From Sapria himalayana (taxonomy: Eukaryota > Streptophyta > Magnoliopsida > Malpighiales > Rafflesiaceae): a stretch of DNA of 64,000 nt. The stretch spans positions 212,794-276,793 of the forward strand of contig JAREIK010000775.1 of the NCBI GenBank assembly GCA_029783825.1, written 5' to 3'. A program made the translations under genes and the position numbers. Below the pieces are notes generated by a model that was not told the DNA's origin, searched no databases, and worked only from the letters and a program-made list of their open reading frames with translations. Shown here piece after piece: positions 52,707-64,000 of the stretch (its first letter is position 1; each line of letters opens with the position of its first letter).

Positions 52707-54197
52707 TATCTATCTATCTATCTATCTAATTTTCAACTTATATATCTATCTATCTATGTATCTACCTATCTATCTATTTGTCCATCTATATATCTATCTA
52801 TATTTCTAAGTATATATCTATCTACATGTTTATATATTAATTTATTTATTTATTTTTGTATCTGTTTATCGGTCTATTTGTCTATTTGTCTTTCTATCTA
52901 GATTTGTATCTATCTATTTGTCTATCTATTAAATTGTCTATCTATTTTTTCACTATCTCTATATTCATCTATTAAACTATCTGTCTATCTATGTATCTAT
53001 CTATATATCTATATGTCTATCTATCTAACTCTTTATCTATATATCTATCTTTCTATTTATCTTTTTATTTGTCTATATGCTTCTCTATTTATCCATATAT
53101 CTATATTTTAATATATATGTCTATTATACTATGTAGAAATTTATCTATCTCTCTATCTATTAATCAATCAATCTATCTGTCTAACTATCTATTTATTTAT
53201 CTATCTACTTGTTTATCTTATTATCTTTCTGTAAATTTACTATCAATCTATTTGTCTATCTAACTATCTATTTATTTATGTATCTATGTATCTATCTATA
53301 TGTCTATCTATATATCTATCTATATGTCTATCTATCTATTTGTATATATGTCTATGTGTCAATCTATCTATCTATGTAACTATCTATCTGTCTATCTATC
53401 TAACCATCTAACTATCTATCTTTCTATCTATAAATCTATTAATCTTTCAGTCATTCTACCTATATATATATATATATATATATTATTTATTTATTTATTT
53501 ATTTATTTGTCTATCTAATTATCTATTTGTATATATATCTATCTATTTATCTATTTAACTATCAAATTATCTATCACTTTATCAGTTTATAAAACTTCTT
53601 GTATATTAATTTATCTATCTATCTTTCTATTTTTCTATCTATCTATCTATTTGTCTATCTATTTATCTATCTATCTATCTATTTATCTTCATATCTATCT
53701 ATCTATTTATTTGTCTAGCTGACTATTTGTCCAACAAACTTTCTGATATTTGTCAATCATTCTATATGTCCATCTATATATTTTCTATATGTCTATTTGT
53801 CTATGAATCTATCTATCTATTTATCTATCTATTTATCTATGTGTCTAACAATCTATGTGTATATCTTGCTATCTATCTATATGTCTAACTATCTAACTAT
53901 ACATTTTTTTATTAGTCTAATAGTCTATCTATCTATCTGACTATCTGTATATGTGTTTATGTGTATATCTATCTTATTGTCTATCTATTTATCTATCTTT
54001 ATATCTATCTTTCTTTCTTTCAATCTATATATCTATTATATATATATCTATCTACTTGTCTATAGATTTATGTAATTGTATATATGTCAATCTCTCTTTC
54101 TCTCTATCTGCCTTTAAGTTTTCAGTCTATAGTTCTATGTGTCTATATATCTATATATCTATCTAACTAAATATCTATATGTCTATCTGTATATATG

Positions 54198-54228
<31 letters not shown>

Positions 54229-56499
54229 ATCTATCTATCTATCTATAAATATGTTTATCTATATATCGATCTATTAGTCTATCTATCTATCTATTTGTCT
54301 ATATATCTATATGTCTATCTATCAATCTATATAACTATCCAACTATTTTTCATTCTATCTATCTGTCTAACTATCTAACTCTCTTTCTATCTATTAGTAT
54401 ATTAGTCAATATGTCTATATATATAAATATCATATTGTCAATCTCTATATGTATAAATTTGTCTGTCTATCAATCAATTAATCTGTCTATCTGCCCTTCT
54501 ATCTAGGAATCTATATATCTATATGTCTAACTAACTAACTAACTATCTATCTATCTATATATTTATCTATCTATCTATCTATCATTTTGTCTATCTATCT
54601 ATTTGTCTACTATCTATCCGTCATTTTGTCTATCTATCTATATATATATATATCTCTCTCTATCTTTTATCTATGTATCAATAAATCTATTTATCTTTCT
54701 ATCTATATATTTGCTTATATGTATAACTTTCTATTTTACTCTTATTTATTTGTCTATGCATCTATTTGTCTATTAATCTATGTATTTATCTATATGTTTA
54801 TCTTTATACCTGACTATTTCACTAACTAACTAAAAATCTATATGCTTATCTATCTATATACCTATTTATCTATCTGTCTAACTATATAACTATCTTTTTA
54901 ACCTAACAGTCTATTAGTATATCTATCTATATATCTATCTATATATATCTCTATATATCTATCAACCTGTTTATTTGCCTATCTGTCTATCTATCTATTT
55001 ATTTATATGTCTATATATCTATTTGTCGATCTATCAGTCTATGTATCTATTTATCTATCTATCTGTCAATCTATTTATCTATCTATCTATCTATCTTTCT
55101 ATCTATATGTCTATATATGTATTTATTTATTTATATATCTAACAATCTATATATATATATATATATATCTATATGGCTATCTATATGTGTATTTAATAGA
55201 CTTTCTCTCAATCTACTTATTATCTACGTGTCTCTCTAACAAACTATCTAACTGCCTATTAGTTTATTAGTCTAATTGCCTATCTATCTATTTGTCTATA
55301 TATTTTTATCTTTATGTGTCTATATATGTGTCTATTTGTTTATTTATCTATCTTTCTATCTTATATTTATTCATCTATCTATTTTTCTATCTATCTAAGT
55401 ATCTATCTATCTATTTGTGTCTTTGTCTATCTATCTATGTTTCTATGTGTCTATCTAGCTTTATATTTTCCTATTTATGTATGTATCTATCTATCTATCT
55501 ATCTATTTGCCTATCGGTCTCTCTATCTTTTTGTATATCTATCTATCTATCTATATATGTATTTGTCTATCTATCCATATGTCTTTTTGTCTATCTATCT
55601 ATATATCCATCTATTAATCTATTTTATTATCTATCTGTCTATCTGTCTATCTATCTTTCTATTTATATGTCTATCTACATATCTAACTATCTATATATCT
55701 ATCTATATAGTTGTTATATATCTACCTATTTATCTATCTATTTGTATATATGTCTATGTATCAATCTATTGATTTATGAATCTATCTCTCTATGTATCTA
55801 TCTATATAACTTTCTAACTATCTTTCTATTTATCAATCTATTAGTTTATCAGCCAATCAATCTATCTATATATTTATATTTTTATCTATTTATTTATCTT
55901 ACTATCTATATGTATATCTATCTTTATGTTTATTAGTTTATCAATTTATAAGTCTATTTGTCTATTAATTTATCTGTCTATCTTTCTATTTTTCTATCTA
56001 TCTATCTATCTATTTATCTACCTATCTGTCTAACTCTCTATCTGTCTATTTCTATGTCTATCTGTCTATATATCTATATTTCTAAATGTCTATTTGTCTA
56101 TCTATCTATTTGTCGATTTGTTTATCTCAATATCTATACATATGTCAATATATCTTTCTATATTTCTATCTATCTTTCTGTCTATTAGTCTATCTGTCTT
56201 AGTATTGATCTATTTAATTATCTATCTATCTATTTGTTAATCTATCTATTTGTTTATTTGTATATCATCTATTTATCTATCCTTCTGTCTATCTATCTAT
56301 CTATATATCTATTTATCTATATATTTTTCTATCTAACTGTCTAATATCTATCTCTATTTCTATATATTTGTCTATTTGTCTATTTAACTTTTTGTCTATA
56401 TATCTATTTGTATCTGAGAGTCTATCTATCTATATATCTATCAATCTATTTGTCTATCTATCTATATGTCTATCTATTTATCTATCTATTTGTCTATAT

Positions 56500-56565
56500 A
56501 TTTATCTATCTATTTTAATATTTATATATTTGTATATATACTTTTTGTATTTCTATCTATTTTTA

Positions 56566-56596
<31 letters not shown>

Positions 56597-58720
56597 CTCT
56601 TTATCTATTTATCTTTCTTAGATCAATTTGTCTAGTTGTTTATCTATCTATCTATCTATTTATTTATATTTTTATATGTTTATCTATCTATCTAACTTTT
56701 TGTTTAAATGCCTATATGTCGATCTATTTAACTTTCATTCTATCTACTATTTAATTGTATAATTGTGATTTTGTCTATCTATCTATAAGTCAATCTATAT
56801 ATCTGTATATCTGTGCATGTATATAACAATCTATCTATCTATCAAATCTAACTATCTACTTATCTATATATTTTCATTTTTTTCTATTTATCAATCTATC
56901 TATATATTTATCTATCTTTCTATCTATCTAAATATATATCTGTCTATCTATCTATTTATATCAATTTATCTATCTATCATTCTATTTGTATATCTATTTA
57001 TCTATGTATGTATCTATCTTTCTATTTGTATGTCTATTTATTTATTTATTTATCTATCTGTCTGTCTGTCTATCTGTCTATATGTCTGTCTATCTATCTG
57101 CTTATCTACTCATCTGTAGATCTTTCTATTTGTCTATCTAACTATAAGTATATCTATTTGTCTAATTGTCTAACTATTTATCTATTCATAGGTCTGTCTA
57201 TTGATTAGTCTATCTATTTATATCTCTAACTATCTAATAGTCTTTCTATCTATGAATTTATCTATCTATCTATCTATATATCTATCTACCTATCTATCTA
57301 TCTATATACCTAATTATCTATCTATCTATTTGTCTATTTAGATATCTGTCTATCTATCTAATGATCTATCTAACAATCTAATTTTCTATCTATATGTCTA
57401 TGTAATTATCTATATATTTGCTTATATATGTTTCAGGTTATTTGTCTATCTATCTATATGTCAAGATTCCAATATGTATATGTGTATATCTATCTATTTA
57501 TCTTCATATCTATGGATCTATCTATCATTATATCTATTTATCAGTCTATCTATCTATTTATCTATTAAATTTTCTATCTATCTATATATTTGTCTATCTA
57601 TCTATCTGTCTATTTATATTACTATTTATCTAACTATATATATATATATATATATTTTGTATGTATCTTTTTATCTATCTATTTATTTTTCTATCTATTT
57701 TACTATTTGTATATTTGTATATATGCTTTTTGTAATTCTATCTATCTATCTATTAATCTATCTATCTGTCTATCTATCTATCTCTTTATCCATCAATCAA
57801 TCAATCTATCTATCTATCTATTTATTTATATTTCTATATGTTTATCTATCTATCTAACTTTTTGTTTATATACCTATATGTCGATCTATTTATCTTTCAG
57901 GCTGTCTTTCTCTTAACTATCTAATTGTGTTCTTGTCTATCTATCTATAAGTTAATCGATATATCTATGTATGTATATATCTATCTATCTATCCATCGAT
58001 CTAACTATCTGCCTGTCTATATATTTTTATTTTTTTCTATTTATCAATCTATCTATCTATTTATCTAACTATCTATCCGTCTAACTTTCTATAAAACTAT
58101 CTATCTATCTATCTATTTATATCAGTTTATCTACCTATCTTTATATTTGCATATCTATTTATCTATGTATCTATATTTCATTCTATTTGTCTGTCTATCT
58201 GTCTATCTATCTATCTATGTATCTATCTATTTGTCTAATTGTCAACTATCTAGCTATTTATATGCCTATCTATTAAACTGTCAATCGATCTATCTTTTTA
58301 ACTATCTAATTGTCTTTCTATCTATACGTTTATCTATCTATCTATTTATCTATCTATCTAACTATCTATCTATATACCTATCTATCTATCTATTTGACTA
58401 CTAAGATATCTATTTATCTATCTATATTTTTATCTAACTATCTATTTATCTGTCTATATGTCTATGTAATTATCTACTTATCTATCTGCTTATTTATCTT
58501 TTTTTTATTCTCTATCTGACTATCTGTCAATCTATCTATATGTCAATATGCCAATATGTCTATCTGTCTATATATCTATCTGCCTATCTTCAAATCTATA
58601 GATCTATCTATCATTTTATCTGTCTATCAGTCTATCTATCTATTTATCTATCAGATTGTCTGTCTATCTATCTGTCTATCTGTCTATCTATCTATTTATC
58701 TATCTATTTATATTTTTATC
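56500..58720 (+). repeat. Higher-order repeat of ~1.1 kb in the CTAT array (two copies)
   Basis: Irregular landmarks recur in the same order: AACTTTTTGTTTA with CCTATATGTCGATCTATTTA at 56,694 and 57,856 (1,162 bp apart); ATTTTTTTCTATTTATCAATC after each; TCTATGTAATTATCTA; and CATATCTATGGATCTATC / CAAATCTATAGATCTATC at 57,505 and 58,591 (1,086 bp apart). The copies differ by perhaps 10-20 percent by eye. The outer limits are approximate. Confidence 0.75.
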
Positions 58721-60034
58721 TATCTATCTATCTATATATGTTTGTATGTATCTTTCTATATATCTATTTACATATCTTTCTATCGAAATATTTGTCTATA
58801 TGTCTATCTATATAACTGACTATGTTTCTATCTGTCTATCTATCTATCTTACTATTTATTTATTTGTCTATCTATCTATTTGTCTATCTATATATTTGAC
58901 TATCTATTTGTCTATCTATCTATTTGTATATCTATATATCTATCAATCAATATATTTGTCTTTTTATCTATCTATCTATATGTCTCTTTGTATATTTGTT
59001 TATTTATATATCTAGCTATCTATCTATTTGTCTATCTATCTATCTATCTGTCTGTCTATCTGTATATCTATCATTATTTATATCTGTCAGTCTATATATC
59101 TATCTATCTATTAGTTTATCTATCTATCTATTAGTCTATCTTTTTATCTATCACTCTATCTATGTGTCTATAGTTCTATGTGTCAATTAGTTTATATGTA
59201 TAAGTATCTATGTGTCTATGTTACTATATATCTATCTGCTATCTATATATTTATCTATCTATCTTTCTTTTCTTTATATACAATTATATCATCTATCTGC
59301 CTAACTGTATATTTGACTATATGTATATCTGTCTGTTTATATTTATATTTCTCTCTACTTGACTGTGTATATCTATTTATTTGTAAATCTATCTATATGT
59401 ATATCTATCTATTTTTTGTTTTGTCTCTATATGTATCTATCTTTGTATCTGTCTATCATTCTGTCTGTCTATCTATAAATTTGTCTCTTTTAATCGCTCT
59501 ATTCATCTATTAGACTATTAGTCAATCTATCTATTTGTCTATCTTTCTATTTGTCTATTTCTATCTCTGTCTTTATCTCTCTATGTATCTTTTAATATAT
59601 AAATCTATTAGACTATGTATCTATCTATCTATTTGTCTCACTATCTTTCAATCAATTTGTATATCTAACAAACTAACTATCTATCTATCTATATGGATAC
59701 TTTTCTATCTATCTATCTATCTATGAATCTATCAATCTATGTAACTATCTATATGATTATTTGTATATCTATCCATCTAACTATGTATCTATATCTGCAT
59801 TTAAATGTAACTGTCTATAAGTCTATCTATCTTTATATATATTTGTGTATCTATCTATCTATATATTTATTTATCTATTAATCTACCAATCTACCTAAGT
59901 ATTTAATTAACAATCTATAAATTCAGCAACTTCTCTATCTATTTATTTTCTATCTAATTTTTTGTCTATCTATCTTTCTATTTATCTTTCTTTGTATCTA
60001 TCTATCTATCTATGTGTCTATCTGTGTATCTATC

Positions 60035-60071
<37 letters not shown>

Positions 60072-61043
60072 ATGTTTCTATTTGTCTATTTATTTATCTA
60101 ACTTTTTATTTGTCAATCTATCTATTTATTTATCTATCTTTCTATTTGTCTATTGGCCTATCTATCTATCTATCTATGTGTTTGTTTATCTATTTGTCTA
60201 TATATCTATCTAAATATCTATCTATATATCTATCTATCTATCTCTCTATCAATCTATCTATCTATTTCTCTTTCTGTCTATCTATCTTTGTATACGTCTA
60301 TCTATTTATTTATCTTTTGCCTTTATATTTATATATGTATCTATCAATCTATATATCTATATATCTTTCAAACTCTCTATTTATCTATCTATATTTCCTC
60401 TTATTTTTCTATTTTCCTTTTTTATCAATCTATCTGTATATCTATCTATTTATTATTCAATCTATCTATCTATCTATTTTTCTAATAGTCTATCTATATG
60501 TGTTTCTATTTATCTATCTATCTATCTATCTATATGTCTATCAATATATTTATCTATCTATCTATTTGTCTATATCTCTATTTGTCTATTTGTCTATCTA
60601 TCTATATGTCTATATATATATCTATCTATTTGTCTATTTGGCTATATATTTTTATACTTGTCTATCTATCTATTTATCTATTTTATATCTATCTATATGT
60701 TTTTCCATCTATCTAAATATCTATATATCTATCCATCTTACTATCTATCTTTAGTATATTTGTCTATATATCTAGCTATTTTTGAATCTATCTATTAATC
60801 TTTATTTCTATCTATCTATTTGCCTTTTTGTCTGTATATATATATTTCTATCTATCTATCTTTTTGTTTATCTATCTATCTATCTATCGATCTACATGTC
60901 TTTCTATTTATCTATTTCTCTAACTGTCTAAATACCTTTTTGTCTATTAGACAATCAGTGAATATATCTATCTATCTTTCTTTCTATCTAATCTTCAATA
61001 TATCTATCTACTTATCTATATATTTGCCTTTTTTGTCAATCAA

Positions 61044-61057
61044 TCTATCTAGATAGA
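61044..61057. other. Head-to-head array junction (14-bp palindrome)
   Basis: TCTATCTAGATAGA is a perfect palindrome centred between 61,050 and 61,051. To its left the satellite reads CTAT on the + strand and to its right ATAG, so array polarity flips exactly here. Confidence 0.95.
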
Positions 61058-62395
61058 CATATAGAAAGATAAAGATATAGTTTGAAAGACAAATAGATAT
61101 ATAGATAGATTGATAGAAAGATAGATAGACAGAATGAAATATAGAAAGAAAGATATGTAGATAGATAGATATCTTATAGATTGATCGATTGATTGATAGA
61201 TTGATAGACATATAGATAATAGATTGAAAGATAGAGTGATTGACCAACTGATAAATAGATTGATAGACATATTGATAGATAGATGGAAAGATAGATTGAT
61301 CGGTAAATTGATAAACAGATTGAATGATTGATTGATAGTTTAATTTATAGATAGATTAATATAAAGTTTAATATATAGTTAGATAGAGAGATTGATAGTC
61401 TGATAGATAGATAGTTAGATATATAATTACATATATATAGACATATTGATAAACAAATTTATAGACAAATAGATATATATATATATAAATAGACAGATAG
61501 ATTAATACGTACATGATAGATAGATAGATAGATAAAATGATAGATAGAAAGACTTATAGATAAACAAATAGATTGATAAAAATATAAAAGGATAGATAGA
61601 TACAAAGATAGAAAAATAGGTTGGTAGATAGATAGATAGATAGATAGACAGACAAATTGATGGATGGATGGATAAATAGATAGATAGGCTGATTGATAGA
61701 CTATAGATAAACAATTAGATAGATAATAGAAAGATAAATAGAAAGATAGACAATTAGATATATAGATAGATAGCAAGATAGAAAGATAGATAGACACATA
61801 GATAGATAGATAGATATACAGATAGATAGACAGAGAGATAGATAGATAGATAGACAAATAGATAGACATATAGATAGACAAATATATAAACACATAGATA
61901 GATAGATAAACAGATATATAGACTAATAGATAGTTAGTTAGATTAATTTAAAGATAAATAGATAGATAGATAGGCATATATAGAGATATATAGATATACA
62001 AATAGATAGATAGATAATAGACACATAGATAGAAAAGTAGATAGATGGACAAATAGATATATAGAAAAGATAGACAGACTGACAGACTTACATATAGACA
62101 TACAGACTGACAGATTGACAGATAGATAGATAGATTGTTAGACAGATAGACAGACAGATAGACATATAGATAGACAAATAGATATATCGACATATAAATA
62201 GATAGATAGATACATATATAAGTATGTGGGTATGCAGTAAGGTAGGAAGTCAGGCACTTAGATTATTAAGCAGGTAAGTAAACAAATAGATAGATGGACA
62301 AACAAATGGAAATAGACATATAGACTTATAGTAAGACAAACAAATAGATAGACAAACATACTGATTGATAGATAGATTGATATATAGATTGATCA
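61051..62395 (-). repeat. Degenerate (CTAT)n array, block 4, inverted
   Basis: Same satellite as the other blocks but on the minus strand (GATA/ATAG on +); open frames accordingly move to the minus strand. A G-rich variant island sits at 62,219-62,282. It ends at about 62,395 at CACTA subterminal repeats. Confidence 0.95.
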
Positions 62396-62877
62396 ATTTA
62401 TAGAAAATGTTTATTTATCTAGGGAAATTTAGCTAGGGATCAATACCGAGCTAAATCGTGAGGGATTAGCTAGGGAATAGAAAGAGATTTTTAATTTTAT
62501 ATTGAAATAAAATTTGCAATAGATAAGCGACGGATTAGCGACTAAATATCAACGTAAATTTCATGCAAAGAAAAATGGGGAATTCAGTTATGGATTTAGC
62601 GACGGAATTTTTCTAACTAATTACATCCAGAATATAGCGACTGATTTGGTGATGGAATTTTTCTAGCTAATTTTATCCAGAATATAGTGATTGATTTAGC
62701 GATGGAACTTCCCTAGCTAATTTTATCCAGAAAGTAGCGATAGATTTAGTGACAGAATTTTCCCTGCAAATAAAATTTGAATATAACTACGGCTTTAGAG
62801 GATGAACTTCTCTAGCTAATTACATCCAGAATATATCAATGGATTTTCAATGGAATTTCTCTAGTCAATCTTTAATT
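62396..62877 (-). repeat. CACTA subterminal repeats, inverted copy (third element end)
   Basis: TAGCTAGGGA motifs (62,410-62,480) are followed by about seven units of ~55-60 bp containing TTAGCGACGGAATTT, CTAGCTAATT and CATCCAGAATATA. No clear TIR lies at the array boundary. Beyond 62,877 the sequence continues as the inverted module C. Confidence 0.8.
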
Positions 62878-64000
62878 ATTTAACTTTGTATACGTTTATA
62901 TATGTATAACTACTTATAATTACTTGGAGCTATGGATCAATGCAAAACAGCCTCAGAAATCAAGTATGATTTGGATGATAGCTTTCACGTATTACTTTTT
63001 TTTCCTTATAAAACTAATGAATGCTGATAAAATATTCATAAAAATTGAAACTTGTAATAATATCACAATGTTTTTATAATAATGAGTAATATAAGCTCCA
63101 ACTTGTAATCATACATGTACACTACAATGTAAATGTACATACATGTACATTTATACTAGTGTTTATGTATACACGTATATATGTACATATACACTACAGT
63201 GTATATGTACATATACTAAGTATATATGTACATATAAATACTTGTACATATATACCGGTATATATGTACATATACATATATACTAGTGTATAGATATATA
63301 CTGCTATATATGTATATGTACATATATATCAGTATATATGTACATATATACTATTGTATATATGTACATATATATTACAGTATTATATATTTATGACATT
63401 AAGGTTTGCAAAATCATGACATAATGTTTTTAGTGAAGTAGAATTTAGCATGTTTGCATTAAATCAAAATTTTGCAAGGTTTGTAGTAATCTAAAAGTCT
63501 TCATCTAATATATCTACAATTAAACTATGTGTATACCTAAATATAAATATTTGTATAACTATATAAAACTCTATATAATTAAATATAACTATATTTGTAA
63601 TTATATATACATATATGTATAAATATATGTAAATCTATATATTTGTTTATAATTTTGTATATATTTATGTATAACTACATATATCTACTCGTATGAATAT
63701 ATCTATATATAACTATATGTTTAACTATATATAATTATTTATAACTATATATACTATATGTATAATAACATATAAATATAAATAATTGTATCATACTTTA
63801 TGTATAACTATAAAAACTTTTTATATTTAGATTAGGGATTAATCAACTATAAGAATAAAAAAGTAAAATTTATGATTAATTAAAAAATTTATTTAAATAT
63901 TAAAAAATAAGTATTTTTGTTTTAATGAAATTATGATTATGAAGTATTTGAAGATGATAAATTTTTAATTCAAATAAGTTAGAGGCAAATGATAAGTAGG
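62878..64000 (-). repeat. Module C, inverted copy (runs off the window)
   Basis: Reverse complement of 37,165-38,822. Landmarks: TTACTTGGAGCTATGGATCA (62,920), GTTTGCATTAAATC (63,452), and GATTAGGGATTAATCA near 63,830, down to AAGTTAGAGGCAAATGATAA at the edge. It carries the GTACATATATAC palindromic minisatellite (63,100-63,385) and AT-rich unit DNA (63,520-63,820). It lacks about 0.4 kb present in the direct copy. Confidence 0.85.

Larger units (their letters stand above)
44516..61050 (+). repeat. Degenerate (CTAT)n satellite array, block 3
   Basis: The longest block, with the same polarity as blocks 1 and 2. It contains AT runs (near 44,861, 50,983-51,026, 51,523, 53,461, 55,147, 57,636 and 60,042), a TG run near 50,459-50,478, TATGTGTC octamer blocks and higher-order repeats listed separately. 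Recurrent phrases such as TATTAGTCTAT flanked by CTAACTATC hint at a wider long-period order. No gene is seen. Every long frame is the Ile-Tyr-Leu-Ser artefact. Confidence 0.95.

Noticed and set aside
61459..61893. Minus-strand IYLS-type frames in the inverted block
   Set aside because: Same artefact; the strand changes only because the array is inverted.

Overview
The window is AT-rich eukaryotic nuclear DNA, almost certainly from a flowering plant with a repeat-laden genome. The main evidence is a CACTA (En/Spm-type) DNA transposon carrying the plant-specific pair of a TNP2-family transposase (with its DUF4218 and DUF4216 C-terminal regions) and a second Ptta/En/Spm-family (Transposase_24-like) protein. 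Plant-type copia gag remains are also present. No intact protein-coding gene, tRNA, rRNA or CRISPR array was found. Everything recognisable is repeat, transposon or pseudogene.

Layout. About half of the window (roughly 32 kb) is a degenerate tetranucleotide satellite, CTAT on the + strand, in four blocks: 1-11,679; 27,263-30,098; 44,516-61,050; and an inverted (ATAG) block at 61,051-62,395. The many Tyr/Leu/Ser/Ile open frames in these blocks are translations of the 4-bp repeat and are not genes. Insertion 1 (11,680-27,262) is a decayed CACTA element on the minus strand. From its 5' (right) end it has subterminal repeats, a putative promoter and leader exon near 25.2-25.5 kb, a TNP2 pseudogene (20,489-16,902), the second transposase pseudogene (16,761-14,930), two tandem copies of a 1.0-1.2 kb module with a GC-rich Ala/Thr-type triplet tract, and a 3' terminus at 11,680. 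Insertion 2 (30,099-44,515) is a more decayed mosaic. It holds copia gag remains, a second copy of the CACTA leader module, a third copy of the GC-rich module, an AT-rich module that recurs inverted at the window's right end, ~0.5-kb AT-rich tandem units interrupted by a processed ADP-ribosylation-factor pseudogene with an 11-bp target duplication, and a CACTA-like right terminus at 44,515. The inverted block from 61,051 runs ATAG array, CACTA subterminal repeats, then the reverse complement of 37.2-38.8 kb, and continues past the window edge.

How it fits together. CACTA subterminal domains abut the CTAT satellite at four places, so transposon and satellite appear to have been inserted, duplicated and inverted together. 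The transposase genes keep splice sites and family motifs but carry several in-frame stops and frameshifts, so this copy is presumably non-autonomous now. The least expected features are the satellite/CACTA composite, the head-to-head junction at 61,050, the triplicated GC-rich module and the ARF retrocopy.
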